The notes beneath the pieces were generated by a model. It saw nothing but the letters and a program-made list of their open reading frames with translations. It did no database searches and was not told the origin of the DNA. Positions 55,852-64,000 of a stretch of DNA of 64,000 bases are shown here, piece by piece. Within the stretch, counting starts at the first letter, position 1, and each line of letters opens with the position of its first letter. The position numbers and the translations under genes are program-made. Origin of the DNA: an uncultured Prevotella sp. (GTDB lineage Bacteria; Bacteroidota; Bacteroidia; Bacteroidales; Bacteroidaceae); the NCBI GenBank assembly GCA_946548065.1, contig CAMNPM010000004.1, forward strand, positions 28,769 to 92,768. Direction: 5' to 3'.

Positions 55852-57912
55852 TTATAGATTGAAGTGGTATTTCGCTCCTACCTTGAGCCACAGACCTGGC
55901 TGCGGCACGTTGCCGTAGTCGACGTAGCGATGCGACAGCAAGTTGTTGGCCTCCATATAAACAGAATAGGTGTCGGCATTCCAACTGAGACGGCTGTCGA
56001 TGATGGAGTAGGGGTGATAAGCCTGCACCAGTCCATTAGTGTCGGTATACGACCCCATGCGGTCTTGCCATCGATAGCAGAGCGTCCAGTCAATGCGGCT
56101 GGTGAGGTGCATCAGCAGTTGTGCCGTCAGCTTGTGGCGCAGATACTCCAGCGAGTATTGCGACTGCAGATAGTCCTCCACATCCTTGTCCTGATGCAGG
56201 AAGCAGTAAGACAAGTTGAGAGTTGAGAGTTCAGAGTTGAGAGTGACAGTTGTCTCGAAGCCCACGGTGTTGATGCGCGTGAGGTTGACGCTCTGCCATA
56301 CGGGATCAGCTTCGCGGGTGTCGCGCACCCAGTCGATGGTGTTGCGCTGGTGATGATGGAAGACGCTGGCCTTGGCTGAGAGCCAGCGGTTGTTATACCT
56401 GATGCCTCCCTCTACGGCATGCAGCTCTTCAGGCTTCAGATACTTGTCTGCCTTATGTCCGCCCACGCTGTAGTAGAGCTCGGTAAACGAGGGCATGCGC
56501 AGCGAGGAGTTGTATGAGGCATACACCTTCCAGTTGTCGCCCAGCCGGTAGCTGGCATCAATACCTGGGTAGACCTTGAAGGGCATTTGGTTCCATGTGT
56601 TCTTGACGGCAATGAATCCGGCAGAGAGGGTGAAGCGCCGCAGCAGGATGTTGTGCTCCAGGTGGAACGAGAGGTTAGAACGGTTCAGTCCTACTTTATA
56701 ATGGCTAAATGCCTCATTGAGGGGTTCACCCAGATTGGTGCTGACAATGTCCTCGTTGCGAAACTCGGCACCGAAGGCCGTGCGGCCCAGCAGCCAGTCG
56801 AACCAGCTGTTCAGGTTGATGCCGAATACATCAGTGCGGTGGTAGTTGAAGGGTACTTTTGCCTCCGAACCCCGTATCAGTTCGAAGCGGTCGTGGCCGC
56901 GGTTCCAGCTGATGGCGGGCTTGAAGTGCCATTTCCCCACCACGATGTCGCCCTGAAGGGCGGTAAAGAGCTTGGTGGTATTCTCATACTGCTCGTCGTA
57001 CTTGGCACTGTAGAAGGTGTTGGATCCGAATCCCTTGGTGGAGAGTCCTGCGTGCCAGGAGAGGTGGGAAGCCTCTCCCCCTGCCCCTCCCTGTATGGCG
57101 GGGAGTAAAATGTGGCCTTGATAGAAGGCCTTGAAGCCCGAGTAGTCGCTGTTGAGTGCTCCACTCTTCGAGCGTGAGTAGCCATCGCTGCGCGTGAAGT
57201 TGGCACTCAGGCTGTGCTGTCCTAAAGCCACTCGGCCTGCCCCTGAGAGATAGCCATATGAGCCACCTTCTGCTCTTACCTCAGCCATCTTACATCCGAC
57301 ATCTTTCGTCACGATGTTAATCGCGCCTACCAATGAGCTGGTGCCATACACGCGTCCAGCAGGCCCCTCCAGCACCTCGATGCGCTCAATGTCTGAGAGG
57401 TCGCAGGGCAGGTCGAAGGCGTTGTGGCCCGTCTGCGGGTCGCAGATGTTGATGCCGTTGAGCAGGATGGTAATCTGCTCCTGTGTACCCCCTCGGATGC
57501 CCACGTCCGTCTGGGCACCAATAGGTCCGCGCTGACGTACGTCAACGCCTACGGCCATCTTCAGCAAATCGTTAATACTTTGTACTGGCGCCGCCTGAAT
57601 ATCCTCGCGGCTCAGTACAGTGACCATTCTCGCGGCTTGCCCGAGAGCAAGCGGTGCGCGTGAGCCCGTCACCTCGACATTGTCGAGGGTCGCCTCCTTG
57701 TCGATGCCGTCGTCGATAGCCGTCGTGCTGACTGAAGTGCCGTCAGCCACTGTCACATCATCGGCAGTGGTGCTGGCAGCAGCTCTGAGTGTTGCTACGC
57801 TGAGCACACCGATGGTGACCACGCGTCCCAGACAGGCAAACAGGGCATACCCTTTCCGCGAAAACTGGCGGAAACGGAGGGCCTTGCGCTGGTTGAATTG
57901 TGGTTTGTACAT
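55852..57912 (-). CDS. TonB-dependent outer membrane receptor (BtuB-like)
   Basis: Plug IRGGTQEQITILLNGINICDPQTGHNAFDLPCDLSDIERIEVLEGPAGRVYGTSSLVGAINIVTK; C-terminal GLWLKVGAKYHFNL. Confidence 0.9.
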   Translation of the reverse strand: MYKPQFNQRKALRFRQFSRKGYALFACLGRVVTIGVLSVATLRAAASTTADDVTVADGTSVSTTAIDDGIDKEATLDNVEVTGSRAPLALGQAARMVTVLSREDIQAAPVQSINDLLKMAVGVDVRQRGPIGAQTDVGIRGGTQEQITILLNGINICDPQTGHNAFDLPCDLSDIERIEVLEGPAGRVYGTSSLVGAINIVTKDVGCKMAEVRAEGGSYGYLSGAGRVALGQHSLSANFTRSDGYSRSKSGALNSDYSGFKAFYQGHILLPAIQGGAGGEASHLSWHAGLSTKGFGSNTFYSAKYDEQYENTTKLFTALQGDIVVGKWHFKPAISWNRGHDRFELIRGSEAKVPFNYHRTDVFGINLNSWFDWLLGRTAFGAEFRNEDIVSTNLGEPLNEAFSHYKVGLNRSNLSFHLEHNILLRRFTLSAGFIAVKNTWNQMPFKVYPGIDASYRLGDNWKVYASYNSSLRMPSFTELYYSVGGHKADKYLKPEELHAVEGGIRYNNRWLSAKASVFHHHQRNTIDWVRDTREADPVWQSVNLTRINTVGFETTVTLNSELSTLNLSYCFLHQDKDVEDYLQSQYSLEYLRHKLTAQLLMHLTSRIDWTLCYRWQDRMGSYTDTNGLVQAYHPYSIIDSRLSWNADTYSVYMEANNLLSHRYVDYGNVPQPGLWLKVGAKYHFNL
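56214..56241. repeat. Perfect/near-perfect AGTTGAG heptamer x4 inside TonB receptor gene
   Basis: AGTTGAG AGTTGAG AGTTCAG AGTTGAG. Confidence 0.9.
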
Positions 57913-57990
57913 GATGTTTTTTAATAAAAAGACGTGCAAAGGTACATAATTTCTCTTAACTTTCAGCAATTAATGGAAACAAAATGATAA

Positions 57991-58776
57991 TTATTCCTTC
58001 CTGTTTAGCACGTAAAAGCATGAAGTGGTATAGAAATTACGCACATACGGAATGCCGCCCAAACACTCAGGCACCTGCAGCGGATGCCATCCGAACTTCG
58101 TCTCATAATGAGGGTTGATGAACCAGAGAGTACGGTCGGTGATGGTCATATTGCCTATGCTTTTCAGTAAATGTTCAAACAGTTCTATCGATGTCCTTGT
58201 TTCTTTTATCGACATCATTTCCTTGATGCAGCCATCATTCTCTCCGCATGCTTTCAGAAGCAGGCGGTATAGCGCATTGGGAAAGAGATGTACAAAGGGC
58301 AGATGGCTGATTACCTTGCTCCTGCATATTTGCTGATGTCCACCGAAAGGCATGTGCCAGGCTGGAAACGACATGAAGATGATGCCGTCTTTGGCGAGAA
58401 ACTGCGGCAATAGCGAAAGGAAACGCTGTTTTTCACTAATGTGCTCAATCACATCATGGCAGATGATGATGTCGAACGTACCGTGCAGTTCTTCCAGTAA
58501 GAATACGTTCGATGCAATAAAGTCGCCTGTAGCGTTGCAGTCTCTAAAAAACTTCCGTGCATCAGCAATTCTCCCCTCCGCAATGTCCACCCCTAGCGTG
58601 TAGCATCCCATTTGGGAGAAAGGCAGCAGATTGCCGCCGTCGCCGCAGCCTATTTCCAATATGCGGCAGTCCTCTCCAAGGTGTTTGAACTGCTTGATAT
58701 ACGGAATAAAGTACTTTCGACTGGTCTGGGCCAGTTCGTTAAAATAGAGCCTCCTGTTCTTGTGACGTTCTTGCAT
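57991..58776 (-). CDS. Class I SAM-dependent methyltransferase
   Basis: CRILEIGCGDGGNLLPFSQMGCYTLGVDIAEGRIADAR; DIIICHDVIEHI. Confidence 0.88.
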   Translation of the reverse strand: MQERHKNRRLYFNELAQTSRKYFIPYIKQFKHLGEDCRILEIGCGDGGNLLPFSQMGCYTLGVDIAEGRIADARKFFRDCNATGDFIASNVFLLEELHGTFDIIICHDVIEHISEKQRFLSLLPQFLAKDGIIFMSFPAWHMPFGGHQQICRSKVISHLPFVHLFPNALYRLLLKACGENDGCIKEMMSIKETRTSIELFEHLLKSIGNMTITDRTLWFINPHYETKFGWHPLQVPECLGGIPYVRNFYTTSCFYVLNRKE

Positions 58777-58935
58777 ATCCTTTTTACTCTCTTTGAATTA
58801 GAAATAAAACTGGATGCAAAGTTACGACAATATTTCGCAAGCGATAACAGTTGACTATGGAAACGTGCAGACGCTAAATCATTGTAGTACAGTGGGTTGT
58901 GTGTCTGATGGGGTGCTGGTGGTGGAATCGTCATT

Positions 58936-60051
58936 TCATTTTGCAAAAACTTTTCGTCCGTTGACGATGTTCACGCCCTTTTGCAGGGAAATGATGCGCT
59001 GGCCTTGGAGGGTGTAGATAGCATCCTTTGCCTCCGTTTTTTTACTTTTTACCTCTGCAATGCCTGTTGTTTGTGTATCGAATTGGCCTGTGAATGACTC
59101 TTGGCTATTCTCTATATCAACGGTGTAGTGTCCTTTGGGGTAGGCTGAGATGTCAATGTTGAGTCCCACGATGGTGCCTGCATTGATAGCTTTCTCATAG
59201 AAGGACTTGCCCGTTTCGCCTGTGATGCGTACCTGATAGGCATCATCAATCGGGGCGAGGTCGATACTGAGCTGTTTGTCGTTGTATTCGCCATATAGCG
59301 ATTGGCTTGCACTCCTCCATAGGGGGGCTTTAGGCCTTTTCTTGGTGGTGTGGTTGAAGTCGATGCGTTGTTTGGAGGCGTTCGTTATCTCAGGGGTGGC
59401 TCCGTCTTCATACTCATGGTTGTGGTAGATGACTTCGCCATCAATGGTGCACGACATCAGGAGAGGCGCTGTATCTGTCATTGCACCATCAATGATGTTT
59501 ATAGTCGGGCCATAGAAACCTCCTACACTTTCCATCCAAGTGGTTTTATGTGACATATTGTCTTCAACTTCCCTGTAAAAACCCTTAAACCCTTGTATGC
59601 CTCCTGACTCCCTCTGGCCTATGACATAACGTTGATGATTAATCTGTAGTGTGTCATAGGCATCAAGGGAGAAGTCATACATCATCAGGAAATGTTCGTT
59701 AGCCGAGTTATATAGGTACACTTTCCTTTCCGCTTCGTACCATGCTCCTACATAGCTCGGTGATGGCTGTTGTGAAATGGCATCATAATCAGGATAGTCA
59801 GGGCTGGCATACCGCTGGCACATCATCTGCTTGCAGGACTTCCCGTCGATGATGGTATCACCATCGAAAAAATAGTACTCAACCCACTGCACAGGGTTAC
59901 CCGAATTGGCAGCTCCAACCTTCCATACCTTACCATCTTCGATGAATGGACGGTAGTCCATCTGCGTGGCGTGGTCAGGATTAGAACTTGCCTGAGCCAG
60001 CATGGCCAGTGTTGCCAGCGTGTTCACGATAAGTAATAATGTTCGTTTCAT
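58936..60051 (-). CDS. Secreted hypothetical protein with Bacteroidales C-terminal IYTLQGQR...NGRKV motif
   Basis: Signal peptide MKRTLLLIVNTLATLAMLAQA; C-terminus DAIYTLQGQRIISLQKGVNIVNGRKVFAK. Confidence 0.65.
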   Translation of the reverse strand: MKRTLLLIVNTLATLAMLAQASSNPDHATQMDYRPFIEDGKVWKVGAANSGNPVQWVEYYFFDGDTIIDGKSCKQMMCQRYASPDYPDYDAISQQPSPSYVGAWYEAERKVYLYNSANEHFLMMYDFSLDAYDTLQINHQRYVIGQRESGGIQGFKGFYREVEDNMSHKTTWMESVGGFYGPTINIIDGAMTDTAPLLMSCTIDGEVIYHNHEYEDGATPEITNASKQRIDFNHTTKKRPKAPLWRSASQSLYGEYNDKQLSIDLAPIDDAYQVRITGETGKSFYEKAINAGTIVGLNIDISAYPKGHYTVDIENSQESFTGQFDTQTTGIAEVKSKKTEAKDAIYTLQGQRIISLQKGVNIVNGRKVFAK

Positions 60052-60076
60052 ATCTGTCTTTTTTTTGTTTCACCTT

Positions 60077-61465
60077 TCATTGCTTAAGAATCTGCTCCAG
60101 CGTGATGTCAGGGCTGGTTTCTCCGAATACGTCCTTCTTCAGCTTGAGCTTGCGGTGCTGGACGGCTGAGATGGTAATGCAGTAGATGTTGCCAATGTTG
60201 CGGTTGCTGATACCGAGTCGGGTGAGAATGCACAGCCGGATGTCATCCTCCTGCATCATGGGATACTGCTTACGAAGGTTGGCGAAGCGGTTGTTGTCGA
60301 TGGCATTCAGCGTACGTTCTATTTCGTTCCACTCGTGGGGACTGAGATAGATGAGCGAATCGCCAGTTTGGTTGAGCTTCTTCATCACCTCCATGCGTTC
60401 GAGAATGAAGCTCTGAAGAAAGGCAACCACTTCGTTAGCTTGGTGAAGCAGGGCCTTCTGATGCTCTGCCTCCTGCTGCAGTTGGCGCTTCTCCTGGCGT
60501 TGTGCCTGCATTCTATATCGAACAACCAGCAGCATCGCTGAGATAACAAAGAACGATGCAATAATGATGATTATTAGTGTGCGCGCGTACATCTTCGAGC
60601 TGTATTCCAGTTGTTGGTTCTCCATTTCTTGGCGCAGTGTGTTCTGATAGTATTCGTCTTTCTGCTTGAGTGCCTTGTAATAGAAATCCTCTGCTTTCTC
60701 GAAGGCTTCTGCCACACTGTCTTCTACCTGTTTGGCGCCCATCCGTCGGAGTGCAATCTTGGCGAGGTTGCTCTGCACGATGTATGCCAGGTGCGGGTCA
60801 TCGCCCGGATTGATCTTCCGATAGGCTGCTTCTGCCGAATCAATCATGTTGAGACTGAGATAACTGCGAGCCTGTACTTGTAGTATGCCAGGTCGCAGGT
60901 CGTCTGTCGCTACCTGTTCTGCCTGATGGGCATATTTCAGAGCCTGTCGATAGTCCTCTTTTGCCCAGGCGATGTTTGCCAGGCTGGTCAGCGTCTGGCA
61001 CACCATGTCGTTCATCCTGCTTTTCTTGGCAATGTTGTATGCTCGATGAATGTATCTGAGTGCTTCGTCGTAAGTCCCTTCCTTGCTATAGGCTACTTGT
61101 GCAGCGAAGGTTCCTGCATAGTCGAGCAGGATGACGTAGTTGTGCTCGTTGTCAGGATGCTGTTCGTAAATGGTCAGCGCTTGCTTCATCAGTAATAGGG
61201 CTTCCTCTGGGTTGCTCTCCGACAGTGCTTCTGCCAGTCGCTGGTGTGCAATATAGTTGGTGTGCCAATCCTCTGACGCTTCAGCCAGATGGATGGCCTC
61301 TCGCAGCAAAGTCTCGCCCAGACGGATGCTGTCGCCGGCTAAAGCTGTCTCAGCCTCTTCCAGACAGTCTGTTGCAGTCTGGACCCTGATGTCCTGCTGC
61401 TGGCAAGCCGCCAGCAGAAAGGTTGTCATGAGTATGTACCACGTCTTAGTAAGCATAGTAAGCAT
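60077..61465 (-). CDS. TPR-TM-HTH membrane regulator with lipobox-like N-terminus
   Basis: LMTTFLLAACQQQ; TPR-like helices; TM RTLIIIIIASFFVISAMLLVV; C-terminal LCILTRLGISNRNIGNIYCITISAVQHRKLKLKKDVF. Confidence 0.7.
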   Translation of the reverse strand: MLTMLTKTWYILMTTFLLAACQQQDIRVQTATDCLEEAETALAGDSIRLGETLLREAIHLAEASEDWHTNYIAHQRLAEALSESNPEEALLLMKQALTIYEQHPDNEHNYVILLDYAGTFAAQVAYSKEGTYDEALRYIHRAYNIAKKSRMNDMVCQTLTSLANIAWAKEDYRQALKYAHQAEQVATDDLRPGILQVQARSYLSLNMIDSAEAAYRKINPGDDPHLAYIVQSNLAKIALRRMGAKQVEDSVAEAFEKAEDFYYKALKQKDEYYQNTLRQEMENQQLEYSSKMYARTLIIIIIASFFVISAMLLVVRYRMQAQRQEKRQLQQEAEHQKALLHQANEVVAFLQSFILERMEVMKKLNQTGDSLIYLSPHEWNEIERTLNAIDNNRFANLRKQYPMMQEDDIRLCILTRLGISNRNIGNIYCITISAVQHRKLKLKKDVFGETSPDITLEQILKQ

Positions 61466-61710
61466 AGCTACAGAATTTTGATGCAAAGTTACAATTTATT
61501 TTTTACATGTCGTGTTGTTGACTCATGGAAAATGTGCAAACAGCAGAAAATCAGAAACAGCTATTAATCAGATTGTTACAGAAATACAGCCTGCAATCAT
61601 TATGGAAAATTGTTGGTCTGGACATGGAAAGAAAGCAAAAATCATTGCCTGTTATTTCCTAATCTGATAAATAAGTTGTACCTTTGCACAAGACTATCGA
61701 CAAGCGTAAC

Positions 61711-62367
61711 ATGGAAAAAGATACAGTTTTGATATTGAGCGGTGGCGTGGATTCCACTACCTTATTATATGATGAGCAGGAGCGCATTGCCCTTGCCATC
61801 TCGTTCGACTATGGCAGCAAGCATAACGCCCGCGAGATACCCTTTGCCCGCTGGCACTGTGAGCAGTTAGGCATCCGCCATATCGTGATACCGTTGGACT
61901 TTATGACGCGCTATTTCAAGAGCTCGCTGCTGGAGGGGGGCGAGGAGATTCCTGAGGGACATTATGCCGACGACAACATGAAGTCGACGGTGGTGCCTTT
62001 CCGCAATGGCATCATGCTCTCGATAGCCGTAGGCATTGCCGAGTCGAACGGGTTGCGGTATGTGATGATGGCCAACCACGGGGGCGACCATACCATCTAT
62101 CCCGACTGCCGTCCGGAGTTCGTCGATGCCTTCGATGCGGCAGCCTCGGCAGGAACCTTTGTCAATGTACACCTGCGCTCGCCCTATACCCACCTCACCA
62201 AAGCCGACATAGCCCGTCGTGGTAAAGCCTTGGGCATCGACTATGCGAAGACCTGGTCGTGCTACAAGGGTGGCGACAGGCACTGCGGCCGTTGCGGCAC
62301 CTGTGTCGAGCGACGCGAGGCCTTCGCTGAAGCTGGCGTGGACGACCCTACAGCGTATGAGAGTTGA
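61711..62367 (+). CDS. queC: 7-cyano-7-deazaguanine synthase
   Basis: LILSGGVDSTTLLYD; SCYKGGDRHCGRCGTCVERREAFAEAGV; start at ATG 61711. Confidence 0.95.
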   Translation: MEKDTVLILSGGVDSTTLLYDEQERIALAISFDYGSKHNAREIPFARWHCEQLGIRHIVIPLDFMTRYFKSSLLEGGEEIPEGHYADDNMKSTVVPFRNGIMLSIAVGIAESNGLRYVMMANHGGDHTIYPDCRPEFVDAFDAAASAGTFVNVHLRSPYTHLTKADIARRGKALGIDYAKTWSCYKGGDRHCGRCGTCVERREAFAEAGVDDPTAYES

Positions 62368-62378
62368 GTAACCGACCC

Positions 62379-63764
62379 TTATCCGAACAGGGCGCGGAGG
62401 GCTTCTTCGACCTTGCGGACGGCGACGAGCTCTATCTTGAACTTCTTGCGGTTCAGGCCAGAGAGATTGTACTTGGGGATGATGATATGCTGAAATCCTA
62501 ATTTCTCAGCTTCGGAGATGCGCTGCTCGATACGCGCCACGGGACGAACCTCGCCCGACAGCCCCACCTCGCCGGCCATGCACCAGCCTTCATCGATAGG
62601 CGTATCGACATTGCTGCTCAGCACGGCGGCAATGACGGAGAGGTCCATCGCCATATCGGTGACTCGCAGGCCGCCGGCAATATTCAGGAAGACATCCTTT
62701 TGCATCAGCTTGAAACCCACCCGCTTCTCAAGCACGGCCAGCAGCATGTTCAACCGACGCTGGTCGAAACCGGTGGCCGAGCGCTGGGGAGTGCCGTAGG
62801 CTGCTGACGAGACCAGTGCCTGTGTCTCGACAAGGAAGGGGCGCACACCCTCGATGGCACTGGAGATGGCCACACCCGATAGTCCGTTGTGGTCTTCAGT
62901 GAGCAGCAGTTCTGAGGGATTGCTGACCTGCCGCAGTCCCGTCTGCTGCATCTCGTAGATGCCCAGCTCGGAAGTGGAGCCAAAGCGGTTCTTGATGCTG
63001 CGCAGGATACGGTACATATAATGCTGGTCGCCCTCAAACTGGATGACGGTGTCAACAATGTGCTCCAGGATCTTAGGACCAGCCAGCGAACCCTCTTTGG
63101 TGATGTGACCAATCAGGATGACGGGCACACCCGAGGTCTTGGCAAAGCGCAATAGGGCAGAGGCACACTCGCGCACTTGAGCTATGCTGCCCGCACTGCT
63201 CTCTACGTCTTCTGTCGATATGGTTTGTATCGAGTCGATGATGACCAGCTCGGGCTGTACCTCCTTGATATGGCTGAAGATGTTCTCCAGCGAGTTCTCA
63301 CATAGAATAAGGAAGTTGTCAGTTTCCTGATGTGGGATTCGTTCTGCGCGCATCTTCAGCTGGTGGGCACTCTCCTCACCGCTGACATACAGCACCCGCT
63401 TGTCAGTCAGTGCCAGCATCGTCTGCAGCGAGAGTGTAGACTTGCCGATGCCAGGCTCACCGCCTAAGAGCACAATGCTGCCCGGCACCAGTCCGCCGCC
63501 CAGCACACGGTTCAGCTCCTGGTCGTGCATGTCGATGCGTGGGTCATCGTGGGCGGAAATATCTTTCAGCCGCAGTATCTTGTTCTGTCGCAGCTGATGG
63601 CCTGCTGATGCCGCAGCCGAGGTGGCTGCCACCTGCTTGCGGGTCTCGGCAACCTTAATCTCCTTATACGTATTCCACTGCCCGCAGGCCGGACACTTGC
63701 CAATCCATTTTGCTGACTCCTGTCCGCAGTTGGAGCAGACATACATTGTCTTGTCTTTTGCCAT
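62379..63764 (-). CDS. radA: DNA repair protein RadA
   Basis: CSNCGQESAKWIGKCPACGQWNT Zn finger; GGEPGIGKSTL; Lon-like C-terminal domain. Confidence 0.97.
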   Translation of the reverse strand: MAKDKTMYVCSNCGQESAKWIGKCPACGQWNTYKEIKVAETRKQVAATSAAASAGHQLRQNKILRLKDISAHDDPRIDMHDQELNRVLGGGLVPGSIVLLGGEPGIGKSTLSLQTMLALTDKRVLYVSGEESAHQLKMRAERIPHQETDNFLILCENSLENIFSHIKEVQPELVIIDSIQTISTEDVESSAGSIAQVRECASALLRFAKTSGVPVILIGHITKEGSLAGPKILEHIVDTVIQFEGDQHYMYRILRSIKNRFGSTSELGIYEMQQTGLRQVSNPSELLLTEDHNGLSGVAISSAIEGVRPFLVETQALVSSAAYGTPQRSATGFDQRRLNMLLAVLEKRVGFKLMQKDVFLNIAGGLRVTDMAMDLSVIAAVLSSNVDTPIDEGWCMAGEVGLSGEVRPVARIEQRISEAEKLGFQHIIIPKYNLSGLNRKKFKIELVAVRKVEEALRALFG

Positions 63765-63863
63765 AATAATAAGACCAATTATTCACCAATCGTCTGCAAA
63801 ATTACAAAATTTCTCTTAGCTATCACTTCTAAATCGAGTAAAAAACATCATTTTTTTCATTTT

Positions 63864-64000
63864 TTAGAGTTCCTCTATGCCACGCAACACTGTGTCCGCG
63901 CTTGGGAAGCGGGTATGCGGACGCTCGGTAAGAACGTCCTTCAGATACAGGTTGAGGTCTTCCATACAGTCACCACCGCAGCAGAACACGGAGAAGATGG
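63864..64000 (-). pseudogene. IS1380-like transposase fragment (extends beyond window)
   Basis: Minus strand IFSVFCCGGDCMEDLNLYLKDVLTERPHTRFPSADTVLRGIEEL-stop resembles N-terminal IS1380 transposase but ends prematurely. Confidence 0.5.

Noticed and set aside
57912-57990. Possible cobalamin riboswitch upstream of the BtuB-like receptor
   Set aside because: Leader is too short (about 35 nt after TACCTTTG) for a B12 aptamer.
61490-61710. Possible PreQ1 riboswitch upstream of queC
   Set aside because: No recognisable PreQ1 aptamer; the -7 element TACCTTTG leaves only ~35 nt of leader.

Overview
This 64 kb window is a Bacteroidales-type chromosome segment, most like Prevotella. Evidence: TAnnTTTG -7 promoter elements, a tmRNA tag ending in YALAA, a type-B T9SS C-terminal domain, PorT-type OMPs and a NuoEFG-less complex I. 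Contents in order: (1) a rhamnose-type catabolic operon (truncated rhamnulokinase, fucose/arabinose-isomerase-like protein, MFS permease, rhamnulose-1-P aldolase); (2) greA and a HI0933-type flavoprotein; (3) a tatA-tatC-NapH/NapG-like fusion-Tat lipoprotein aldo/keto reductase operon; (4) a Wzx/Wzy-type surface polysaccharide locus (~12.2-28.2 kb) with an AT-rich core bounded by two decayed genes; (5) ssrA (tmRNA); (6) a CapD-like dehydratase, uvrA and envelope genes; (7) an 11-subunit Nuo operon (A-B-CD-H-I-J-K-L-M-N); (8) an ECF sigma factor with an apparent dual-membrane anti-sigma/beta-barrel protein; (9) a lipoprotein serpin, a BtuB-like receptor, a TPR-HTH membrane regulator, queC and radA; (10) the edge of an IS1380-like transposase remnant. 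The most unusual signal is a family of very short tandem repeats (7-, 8- and 9-mers with a fixed core and variable positions). They fill most of the longer gaps between co-transcribed genes, and the same motif classes recur inside ORFs as in-frame hydrophilic linkers. The second is a four-copy array of 10-bp palindromes at exact 22-bp spacing between two divergent polysaccharide genes. All calls come from reading the sequence and supplied ORFs; no database search was run.
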